A DNA stretch of 64,000 nucleotides, from NCBI RefSeq assembly GCF_021462285.1, contig NZ_CP082787.1, positions 4,526,001 through 4,590,000 on the forward strand. Direction: 5' to 3'. This stretch comes from Serratia entomophila (GTDB lineage: Bacteria; Pseudomonadota; Gammaproteobacteria; Enterobacterales; Enterobacteriaceae). This document shows, in pieces, positions 54,267 to 64,000 of the stretch. Numbering within the stretch: position 1 is the stretch's first letter; each line of letters begins with the position of its first letter. Under the pieces are notes generated by a model that saw only the letters and a program-made list of their open reading frames with translations, did not search any database and was not told the DNA's origin. Position numbers and translations under genes: made by a program.

Positions 54267-54273
54267 CTGACAA
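54245..54273 (-). promoter_or_regulatory. rplKA promoter (PL11) embedded in terminator
   Basis: TTGTCA-N17-TATAAT on the minus strand. The -10 lies in the loop and arm of the nusG terminator and the spacer covers the other arm, so both functions share the same bases. Confidence 0.8.
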
Positions 54274-54306
54274 GTGGCAAAACGCCGCTCGTTGCTGATT
54301 AATTGA

Positions 54307-54852
54307 TCAGCCTTTTTCGACCTGGCTGAAGTCCAGTTCCACCGGCGTTGCACGGCCAAAGATGGAAACGGACACTTTCAGGCGGCTCTTCTCGTAGTCC
54401 ACTTCTTCGACCACGCCGTTGAAGTCGGCAAACGGGCCATCGTTAACGCGAACCAGTTCACCCGGTTCGAACAGCGTTTTCGGACGCGGCTTATCACCTA
54501 CCTGCTGCAGGCGGTTCATAATCGCATCGACTTCTTTGTCGCTGATCGGCGCCGGACGGTCTGAGGTACCGCCGATGAAGCCCATGACGCGCGGAACGCT
54601 GCGCACCAGGTGCCAGCTCGCGTCGTTCATCACCATCTGCACCAGCACGTAGCCAGGGAAGAATTTACGTTCGCTCTTGCGGCGCTGGCCGCCACGGATT
54701 TCAACCACTTCTTCCGTAGGCACCATGACTTCGCCGAACAGCTCTTCCATATCGTGCAGTTTGATATGTTCACGCAGCGATTGCGCTACGCGACCTTCAA
54801 AACCGGAAAACGCCTGAACGACGTACCAACGTTTTTTTGGAGCTTCAGACAT
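54307..54852 (-). CDS. nusG: Transcription antitermination protein NusG
   Basis: Processivity factor for RNA polymerase that also links to Rho and ribosomal S10. The 181 residues match E. coli Nus[26 protein letters not shown], the NGN fold with [13 protein letters not shown], and the KOW motif [27 protein letters not shown]. It begins one base after the secE stop, in a two-gene operon. Confidence 0.97.
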   Translation of the reverse strand: MSEAPKKRWYVVQAFSGFEGRVAQSLREHIKLHDMEELFGEVMVPTEEVVEIRGGQRRKSERKFFPGYVLVQMVMNDASWHLVRSVPRVMGFIGGTSDRPAPISDKEVDAIMNRLQQVGDKPRPKTLFEPGELVRVNDGPFADFNGVVEEVDYEKSRLKVSVSIFGRATPVELDFSQVEKG

Positions 54853-54853
54853 T

Positions 54854-55237
54854 TTAGAACCTCAGGCCAGTAATAAACGATACCAGACGGACCAGAATAC
54901 CATCCAGCCCCCACAGAATCAGTGACATCACGGCGGTTACCGCGGCAACGATCAACGTGGTGTGTAGCGTTTCCTGACGAGTTGGCCAAATCACTTTGCG
55001 TACTTCGGTACGCGCTTCGCGAGCAAACGCGACGGTGGCTTTGCCTTTGGTGGTCATCAGAGCCACTGCGCCTGCAACGGCGATGATCAGTACAACTGCC
55101 AGCGCGCGCAATGGCAGGCTTAAATCACGGTAGTAATAGTTACCGACAATAGCCACAACCAACAGAACGGCGACGATCAGCCACTTAGCCGCTTCCAGGC
55201 CGCGCCCGCTCCCTTGAGCCTCGGTATTCGCACTCAT
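54854..55237 (-). CDS. secE: Protein translocase subunit SecE
   Basis: Inner-membrane component of the SecYEG channel. The 127 residues equal E. coli SecE, with three transmembrane helices (about 19-39, 45-65, 94-114) and the conserved cytoplasmic region [20 protein letters not shown]. The start ATG at 55235-55237 fits the family; the longer frame adds five residues. Confidence 0.97.
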   Translation of the reverse strand: MSANTEAQGSGRGLEAAKWLIVAVLLVVAIVGNYYYRDLSLPLRALAVVLIIAVAGAVALMTTKGKATVAFAREARTEVRKVIWPTRQETLHTTLIVAAVTAVMSLILWGLDGILVRLVSFITGLRF

Positions 55238-55331
55238 AAACCAACCTGTCACAATGATTCAGAACAAACAACTTTGCCTCGCAGTGCGAGGCAAACCAAA
55301 CCGATCAGATGCCGTTCGCCGGCATCTCGGT

Positions 55332-55359
55332 GTTTTACGCTATGACGTATTTCAGTCAA
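55332..55359 (-). promoter_or_regulatory. secE-nusG promoter
   Basis: TTGACT-N16-TAAAAC on the minus strand, about 95 bp upstream of secE and after the tufB terminator. Confidence 0.7.
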
Positions 55360-55436
55360 TACGGTTTAAGAGCCCATCTCACCAATGATTATGACTGCAA
55401 AATCGCTGATGAGATAGGTTCTAGTTCACAGCGTAG

Positions 55437-55463
55437 AAAAAGGGCATCAAATGATGCCCTTTT
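55437..55463 (-). terminator. tufB terminator
   Basis: A symmetric stem of AAAAGGGCATCA and TGATGCCCTTTT with a 2-base centre lies 30 bp after the tufB stop and is followed by a T-tract on the minus strand. Confidence 0.85.
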
Positions 55464-55493
55464 ACCGCGTGTCGCGTCAAACGTTATCAGCGA

Positions 55494-56714
<1,221 letters not shown>

Positions 56715-56787
56715 TCACCACATCAACCAAGCATTTGCTCGTTGAATCCAGAACAGAAAGAAAATCAGGGGGCGAGAAAATAAGAAG

Positions 56788-56863
56788 TGGTGCTGATAGG
56801 CAGATTCGAACTGCCGACCTCACCCTTACCAAGGGTGCGCTCTACCAACTGAGCTATATCAGC
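56788..56863 (-). tRNA. thrT: tRNA-Thr (GGT)
   Basis: 76 nt with encoded CCA and anticodon GGT. It differs from the rRNA-linked tRNA-Thr in the T and acceptor arms (GCAGTTCGAATCTGC in place of CCAGTTCGACTCTGG). Last tRNA before tufB. Confidence 0.95.
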
Positions 56864-56869
56864 ACATCT

Positions 56870-56944
<75 letters not shown>

Positions 56945-57140
56945 ATCCTGGAACTCGGCTACCTGATTTTTCTGTAGAATTTTGGGATGGAGAAGGATTG
57001 TTCGTCGCTTGGCTCTCATCCTTCGGGCCGGCTGCGCTTAGCGCTGCACAACTCGAACCTTGCCGAAGACTTTCGTCTTCCCCTTCCGCATTAACCGCCG
57101 CGAGGTTATCGCGCTTCAGTTAGCTGCCGAAGGCAAGATT

Positions 57141-57225
<85 letters not shown>

Positions 57226-57249
57226 AGATTTTAACTACTGTGACTTGAA

Positions 57250-57325
<76 letters not shown>

Positions 57326-57339
57326 ATCAAGTGCAGCGC

Positions 57340-57368
57340 ATTCTAGGTAGAGCTGGCGGGGTATGCAA
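57340..57368 (-). promoter_or_regulatory. Promoter of the tRNA-tufB operon
   Basis: TTGCAT-N17-TAGAAT on the minus strand with a GC-rich discriminator (GCGCTGC), just before thrU. This is the stringent-control type usual for stable RNA. The stretch from 57369 to 57723 beyond it holds no gene I recognise. Confidence 0.75.
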
Positions 57369-57723
57369 CAAAAAAATTGCGTTACGCGCACTTTCGCTCA
57401 TAAATCAGTCAATTTTGCATGCTGCCCGGCAATTCACAGCCTGCAGCGTGCAAACATTCATCAATCGCGGACATCATTCTGTACAATTTCATTCACTTTT
57501 TGCAAGCGTTGACCCGCCTTTTCTCCGTGCCCGCGGTCGCAAATCGGCTAACTCAGCCAGCCAAACTGTGAGCCGGATCGATGCACCAAAAAAGGGAAAG
57601 AGGCCCGCGCCCGGAGCATAAACTACACGCTATCCTCACCCCTTTCGCCGCCAGGCGCACTCCGCCGCTCTGGCGCAGTTATTGCTTATCTTCATTACCC
57701 CCTTCATCCAGGAGGAATGACCG

Positions 57724-58272
57724 ATGAAAATTGTGCTGATAAACGCCGCTACGTTACCCATTTACCGAGATGAGCTGGCCCGGCTGTTGACCGATGCCGT
57801 CACCCACGGCGCCTCCGTCGGCTATGACACACTGATCCCGCATGAAGATGCCGAAAGCTATTTCCACAGCCTGCGGCCCGCGCTGGCCAAAGGGGAGTTG
57901 TTGCTGTGGATCGCCAGGGATGAGCGCGGCGTCATCGGCACCGTGCAGCTCGAATTGTGCCAGAAACCCAACGGCCGCAACCGTGCGGAAGTACAGAAGC
58001 TGTTGGTGCATAGCCGCGCACGCCGCAACGGCGTCGGCCAGGCGCTGATGAAAATGCTGGAGCAGGCGGCGCTACAGCAGCATCGCGGCCTGCTCTATCT
58101 CGATACTCAGGCGGGTTCCGCCGCGGAAGCGCTGTATCGTTCTCTCGGCTACCGTTGTCTTGGAGAGCTGCCCGACTACGCCGCCGCCCCCGATGGTTAC
58201 TATCATCCGACGGTCATTTATTACAAGCGGCTGTTCGCGGTTAACCAGCCTTCCCGCTCCATCGCCAGCTAG
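57724..58272 (+). CDS. GNAT family N-acetyltransferase
   Basis: Acetyl-CoA-dependent acetyltransferase, 182 residues, substrate unknown. The acetyl-CoA loop is VQKLLVHSRARRNGVGQALMKMLEQAA (about residues 91-117) with R-R-N-G-V-G in place of R-G-x-G-x-G/A; LLYLDTQAGSAAEALYRSLGY is the following conserved block. A strong RBS (AGGAGG) precedes the ATG. It lies between the tRNA operon (divergent) and coaA, a place where E. coli K-12 has no such gene to my knowledge. Confidence 0.85.
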   Translation: MKIVLINAATLPIYRDELARLLTDAVTHGASVGYDTLIPHEDAESYFHSLRPALAKGELLLWIARDERGVIGTVQLELCQKPNGRNRAEVQKLLVHSRARRNGVGQALMKMLEQAALQQHRGLLYLDTQAGSAAEALYRSLGYRCLGELPDYAAAPDGYYHPTVIYYKRLFAVNQPSRSIAS

Positions 58273-58278
58273 CCGGCG

Positions 58279-58306
58279 AGCGGTATCATCACCCGGTGAT
58301 ACCGCT
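58279..58306 (+). terminator. Hairpin after GNAT gene
   Basis: AGCGGTATCA and TGATACCGCT pair perfectly around an 8-base loop just after the stop codon. Only TT follows, so termination is likely but weak. Confidence 0.55.
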
Positions 58307-58492
58307 TTGCAACGCCTCTGCAATCAACTGCGCGCCGCTTCTCACAATTGACATAAACTGCTGCCAATCGACAACTTTTGCGAAAAAAGTCTACGCCAAA
58401 AACGAAGCTGTCTATAATATGCAGCTTGTTTATTATCTGGAGTTGGCGTCCGGCGCCTTTCCCAACCTGCGTTAACAGGCAGAATTTGGCTT

Positions 58493-59443
58493 ATGATAAA
58501 AAGAGATCAATCTTTGGCGACGCCTTACCTTCAGTTCGATCGTACCCAATGGGCTGCGTTGCGAGATTCGGTGCCGCTGACGTTGTCGGAAGAAGAGATC
58601 GTTAAACTGAAAGGGATTAACGAAGATCTCTCTTTGGAAGAAGTAGCGCAGATTTACCTGCCGCTGTCACGACTGCTGAACTTCTATATCAGTTCTAACC
58701 TGCGTCGCCAGGCCGTACTCGAGCAATTTCTCGGCACCGACGGGCAAAAAATCCCTTACGTCATTGGCATTGCCGGCAGCGTAGCCGTGGGCAAAAGCAC
58801 CACCGCGCGTTTACTGCAGGCGCTGCTCAGCCGCTGGCCGGAACATCGCAGCGTAGAGCTGATCACTACCGACGGTTTCCTGCATCCGAATAAGGTGCTG
58901 AATGAACGCGGCCTGATGAAGAAAAAAGGCTTCCCGCAGTCTTACGATATGCACAGCCTGGTGAAGTTCGTTTCAGAAGTGAAGTCCGGCGCTAAACGCG
59001 TTACCGCTCCGGTTTATTCCCATCTGATTTATGACGTGGTGCCTGAAGGCAATAAGGTTATCGAGCAGCCGGATATTCTTATTCTGGAGGGGCTCAACGT
59101 ATTGCAAAGCGGAATGGATTACCCACACGATCCGCACCGCGTATTTGTTTCCGACTTCGTTGATTTTTCAATATATGTCGATGCGCCGGAAACACTGCTG
59201 CAAAGCTGGTATATCAACCGTTTCCTGAAATTCCGCCAGGGTGCATTCTCTAACCCTGATTCTTATTTCCATAATTACTCAAAACTGCCGGAACCTGAGG
59301 CGATCAACATCGCCACGCAGCTGTGGAATGAAATTAACGGATTGAATTTACAACAAAATATATTACCAACGCGCGAGCGCGCCAGTCTGATTATGACCAA
59401 AAGCGCCAATCATGCAGTGGACAGCGTGCGTTTAAGAAAATAA
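58493..59443 (+). CDS. coaA: Pantothenate kinase type I
   Basis: Phosphorylates pantothenate, first and controlled step of coenzyme A synthesis. The 316 residues match E. coli CoaA (316): P-loop [38 protein letters not shown] and EGLNVLQSG. It converges with birA, as in E. coli. Confidence 0.97.
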   Translation: MIKRDQSLATPYLQFDRTQWAALRDSVPLTLSEEEIVKLKGINEDLSLEEVAQIYLPLSRLLNFYISSNLRRQAVLEQFLGTDGQKIPYVIGIAGSVAVGKSTTARLLQALLSRWPEHRSVELITTDGFLHPNKVLNERGLMKKKGFPQSYDMHSLVKFVSEVKSGAKRVTAPVYSHLIYDVVPEGNKVIEQPDILILEGLNVLQSGMDYPHDPHRVFVSDFVDFSIYVDAPETLLQSWYINRFLKFRQGAFSNPDSYFHNYSKLPEPEAINIATQLWNEINGLNLQQNILPTRERASLIMTKSANHAVDSVRLRK

Positions 59444-59450
59444 GTTGAAT

Positions 59451-59479
59451 AAAAAAGGGGGCACCAGCTCCCTTTTTTA
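59451..59479 (+). terminator. coaA / birA bidirectional terminator
   Basis: AAAAAGGGGGC-ACCA-GCTCCCTTTTTT lies between the convergent coaA and birA genes. The T-tracts on both strands allow it to serve both. Confidence 0.82.
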
Positions 59480-59485
59480 TTACTA

Positions 59486-60448
59486 TTATTCCGCGCTTCG
59501 TAAAGATATTTCCCCACCAATAAAAGGTTTAATGACCCCGTCTTGATCGAGTAATAATGCGCCCTGCTGATCGATGCCGCGAGCAATGCCGAAGATCTGT
59601 TGTTCACCAATCAACAGCTTGACCGGCCGATCGCTGAAGTTATCCAGTGCGCGCCAGCGGCCGATAAATGGCACCAACCCGTCAATTTCAAACTGCGTCA
59701 GCGATTGCCGCAGCTCATTAAGCAAGGTCGCGGCAAGTTCGTTGCGATCGATGCTGATCCCCGCTTCCTGCAGGTTGATCCAACCCTGGTTAATCGCGCC
59801 GGCATTAGTATCGCGCATCGCCAGATTGATCCCGGCCCCCATCACCAGCTGCGCCGCATCACCGGTTTTTCCCGTGAGCTCGACCAGGATGCCCGCCAGC
59901 TTACGGTCATTCAGATACAGGTCATTCGGCCATTTAACCCGTACATCCTCTGCGCCAAGACGCTGCAAGACTTCGGCCATCACGATGCCAATCACCAGGC
60001 TCAGCCCCATTGCCGCTGCAGGCCCTTGCTCTAGACGCCAGAACATCGACAGATAGAGGTTGGCGCCGAAAGGTGAAATCCACTGCCGCCCACGGCGGCC
60101 GCGGCCAGCTTGCTGGTACTCGGCAACGCAGGCGTCACCGGACTGCAGCTCACCGATGCGGTCCAGCAAGTACTGATTGGTGGAATCCACGACCGGCAAC
60201 ACAGTGACGCGCTTGTCTTCCAGCAGCTTGAGAATGCGCTCGGCCTCCAGCAGTTGGATAGGAGCAGGGAGGCTATACCCCTTACCCGGGACGGTGAAGA
60301 CATCCAATCCCCATTCGCGGATAGTCTGGATATGTTTGTTGATTGCCGCTCGGCTCATGCCCAGCTTCTCGCCCAGATGTTCCCCGGAGTGGAAACCGCC
60401 GTCGGCTAGCAGGGAAATCAGTTTCAGTGGCACCTTGGTATCTTTCAT
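59486..60448 (-). CDS. birA: Biotin-protein ligase and biotin operon repressor
   Basis: Attaches biotin to the acetyl-CoA carboxylase carrier and represses bio genes. The 320 residues have an N-terminal winged helix (about 1-60, with [27 protein letters not shown]), the ligase loop GRGRRGRQW and KWPNDLY. Its ATG overlaps the murB stop (ATGA), so it is coupled to murB, as in E. coli. Confidence 0.97.
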   Translation of the reverse strand: MKDTKVPLKLISLLADGGFHSGEHLGEKLGMSRAAINKHIQTIREWGLDVFTVPGKGYSLPAPIQLLEAERILKLLEDKRVTVLPVVDSTNQYLLDRIGELQSGDACVAEYQQAGRGRRGRQWISPFGANLYLSMFWRLEQGPAAAMGLSLVIGIVMAEVLQRLGAEDVRVKWPNDLYLNDRKLAGILVELTGKTGDAAQLVMGAGINLAMRDTNAGAINQGWINLQEAGISIDRNELAATLLNELRQSLTQFEIDGLVPFIGRWRALDNFSDRPVKLLIGEQQIFGIARGIDQQGALLLDQDGVIKPFIGGEISLRSAE

Positions 60449-61482
60449 GCCAATGCCTCTACCGCGTTGAGCTCACCGGATGCGCCGATAAAGCGCACCT
60501 CAGGCTCCAGCCATACGTCAAAGCGAGATGCTACGGTGTTGCGCACGTGGCGCGCCAGAGCGACAACGTCTTCGCTGACGGCATTATCCACATTGACCAG
60601 CACCAACGCCTGCTGGCGATGTACGGCAGCACCGCCGATCCGATAACCTTTCAGCTCACATTGATCGATCAGCCAGCCGGCAGCCAGCTTAACCTGGCCA
60701 TCCGCCTGTGGGTAGTGCGGCATTGCAGGGTACTGGGCGATCAGCTTTGCAGACTTCTCCGCACTCACCAGCGGGTTTTTGAAGAAGCTGCCGGCGTTGC
60801 CGGTTTCGCGCGGATCGGGCAGCTTACTGCGGCGCATTGCACAGACGGAATCGAAAATTTGGCCTGATGTAACGGTCGCCGGATCCAGCTTGGTCAAATC
60901 GCCGTATTCCAGCATTGGCCGCCACTGCTTGCTCAGGCGCAGACCAAGGCCAACAATGATATGCCCGGTCTGGAACTGATGTTTGAAAATGCTTTCCCGG
61001 TAGCCAAAGCCGCATTCGGCCGCAGGAATGCGGTCTATAGCGCCGGTAGAGAAATCAAGCAGGTCGACATATTCACAGACGCTTTTCAATTCTATACCGT
61101 AGGCGCCGATATTCTGAATAGGCGCGGAGCCGGCTAAACCTGGGATCAAAGCCAGATTCTCCAAGCCGGGAATGCCGGCCTGCAGCGTATAGCACACCAG
61201 ATCGTGCCAGTTTTCACCCGCACTAACATGCAGGTGCCAAGCATCCCGCTCTTCTCTGATGTCGATGCCTTTCAGCTGATTGATCATAACCGTACCGGCA
61301 AAGTCTTCAAGAAACAGGACGTTACTGCCTTCGCCGAGCACCAGCAGTGGCTCCTGCCGCTTGCGCGTCTGTTGCCAGACCTTGAGCATGAGTTCAATTC
61401 TATCTGCCATGATCAGATGCGCAGCGTTGACCGGGAGCGCAAAAGTATTGTGGTTTTTTAAAGACGCACTTTCAGTAGACAT
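60445..61482 (-). CDS. murB: UDP-N-acetylenolpyruvoylglucosamine reductase
   Basis: FAD-dependent reductase making UDP-N-acetylmuramate for peptidoglycan. The 345 residues carry the FAD motif [34 protein letters not shown] and NAGSFFKNP (with catalytic Ser). The ATG at 61480-61482 was chosen; a TTG at 61491 could add three residues. It lies downstream of a 5S gene, as in E. coli near rrnB. Confidence 0.96.
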   Translation of the reverse strand: MSTESASLKNHNTFALPVNAAHLIMADRIELMLKVWQQTRKRQEPLLVLGEGSNVLFLEDFAGTVMINQLKGIDIREERDAWHLHVSAGENWHDLVCYTLQAGIPGLENLALIPGLAGSAPIQNIGAYGIELKSVCEYVDLLDFSTGAIDRIPAAECGFGYRESIFKHQFQTGHIIVGLGLRLSKQWRPMLEYGDLTKLDPATVTSGQIFDSVCAMRRSKLPDPRETGNAGSFFKNPLVSAEKSAKLIAQYPAMPHYPQADGQVKLAAGWLIDQCELKGYRIGGAAVHRQQALVLVNVDNAVSEDVVALARHVRNTVASRFDVWLEPEVRFIGASGELNAVEALA

Positions 61483-61838
61483 AACGTTCAATACCCATAC
61501 GGAAATAATCTTCCACCTAGTCTACTCGATTCGACGCGGCTGGCTAATATTTGTTTTAACTCATGCTGCGTTAATCGGACTATTACCCGAAGAAATAAAG
61601 ATTTTTCCTGTTTAATCCGCAAGTTCTTATATAAGGAGTGGGGTTTTACCCGAGTGAAAGGCAAAGAATCTATTACTTAATCAGTTTATCAACTACGCTA
61701 TATATATACTTCACTTTATTTACCATCGTTAAACATTTTATGTTGGTAAATAAATATGTGAGCTGATATTTCCCGAAAGGATTATTCAGTAACAGGGGCG
61801 CAGCCTAGCTGCGCCAGATTGTGCTTTTTCGCGCACAG
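61483..61838. other. A+T-rich gap between murB and second rRNA operon
   Basis: 356 bp with strong A+T content, especially 61640-61790. It should contain the murB-birA promoter on the minus strand. No gene or recognised site was found. Confidence 0.5.
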
Positions 61839-61840
61839 CA

Positions 61841-61868
61841 AAAAGCCCTGAACTCGCGTTCAGGGCTT
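61841..61868 (-). terminator. Terminator of the second rRNA operon
   Basis: AAGCCCTGAAC and GTTCAGGGCTT pair around TCGC and are followed by a T-tract on the minus strand, after the 5S gene. Confidence 0.87.
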
Positions 61869-61881
61869 CTTACTTTGTTTG

Positions 61882-62001
61882 ATGCCTGGCAGTGTCCTAC
61901 TCTCGCATGGGGAGACCCCACACTACCATCGGCGCTACGGCGTTTCACTTCTGAGTTCGGCATGGGGTCAGGTGGGACCACCGCGCTATTGCCGCCAGGC
62001 A
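61882..62001 (-). rRNA. rrf: 5S rRNA of second operon
   Basis: 120-nt 5S rRNA, identical to the copy at 19242-19361. It ends the second rRNA operon; no tRNA or second 5S follows. Confidence 0.97.
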
Positions 62002-62105
62002 AATTCTGTTTCATTCCAACCGCTTCACTTTCGTGTCGCCATTGAAACCAATCTAAGAACTTCGCTGAAAATCTATCGTCTGCTCTAAAACACCTTCGGT
62101 GTTGT

Positions 62106-64000
<1,895 letters not shown>

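Overview
The window looks like chromosomal backbone from an Enterobacterales genome of the Yersiniaceae, most likely Serratia (S. marcescens group). The reasons are high GC with strong GC3 in most genes, proteins very close to Escherichia coli orthologues throughout, and the E. coli 'metH-iclR-aceKAB-metA-rrn-purHD-hupA-hemE-nudC-rsd-thi-rpoCB-rpl-nusG-secE-tufB-coaA-birA-murB-rrn' gene order. The genus is an inference from overall similarity; the backbone order is read directly. No phage, IS element, integron or CRISPR array was seen.

Layout. (1) 1-3241: left-edge ABC transporter permease (partial), alkaline-phosphatase-superfamily enzyme and periplasmic binding protein on the minus strand, with a divergent GntR/UTRA regulator; probably an organophosphorus uptake and hydrolysis unit. 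(2) 3286-8009: metH (minus) and iclR (plus), divergent. (3) 8116-12723: a gluconate/Entner-Doudoroff cassette gntK-gntU-edd-eda behind a tandem GntR operator, placed between iclR and aceK. (4) 12730-18802: the glyoxylate-bypass operon aceBAK and metA, all minus. (5) 18946-24819: a complete rRNA operon on the minus strand, 16S-tRNA-Ile-tRNA-Ala-23S-5S-tRNA-Thr-5S, with P1/P2 promoters, boxA antiterminators and a terminator. (6) 24896-33065: purHD (plus), yjaH-hupA-yjaG-nfi-hemE-nudC (minus) and rsd (plus). (7) 33112-38780: TPP riboswitch and thiCEFSGH. (8) 39085-42863: an accessory segment between thiH and rpoC, with a hot-dog thioesterase, a BetR-domain response regulator, a histidine kinase, a small periplasmic molybdopterin-oxidoreductase-fold protein and a GNAT acetyltransferase. 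(9) 42961-57368: rpoC, rpoB, rplL, rplJ, rplA, rplK, nusG, secE, tufB and the tRNAs thrT-glyT-tyrU-thrU, all minus, with leader, attenuator, promoter and terminator elements. (10) 57724-61482: GNAT and coaA (plus), birA and murB (minus). (11) 61839-64000: the 3' part of a second rRNA operon (5S and partial 23S), minus, essentially identical to the first.

How the parts work together. The acetate and gluconate genes bring glyoxylate-bypass control (IclR, AceK) next to sugar-acid catabolism (GntK/GntU/Edd/Eda). The ribosomal protein, RNA polymerase, EF-Tu, SecE, NusG, tRNA and rRNA genes form the growth-rate-controlled core. The thi operon makes the thiazole and pyrimidine halves of thiamine under TPP control.

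The least described part is the two-component module at 39912-42417: an inverted-architecture regulator (DNA-binding domain first, receiver last), a HAMP-less histidine kinase and a secreted small protein with the likely sensor role, behind a promoter with repeated TTGAGT elements and a perfect -10 but no -35. The two rRNA operons are direct repeats about 42.6 kb apart flanking essential transcription and translation genes.
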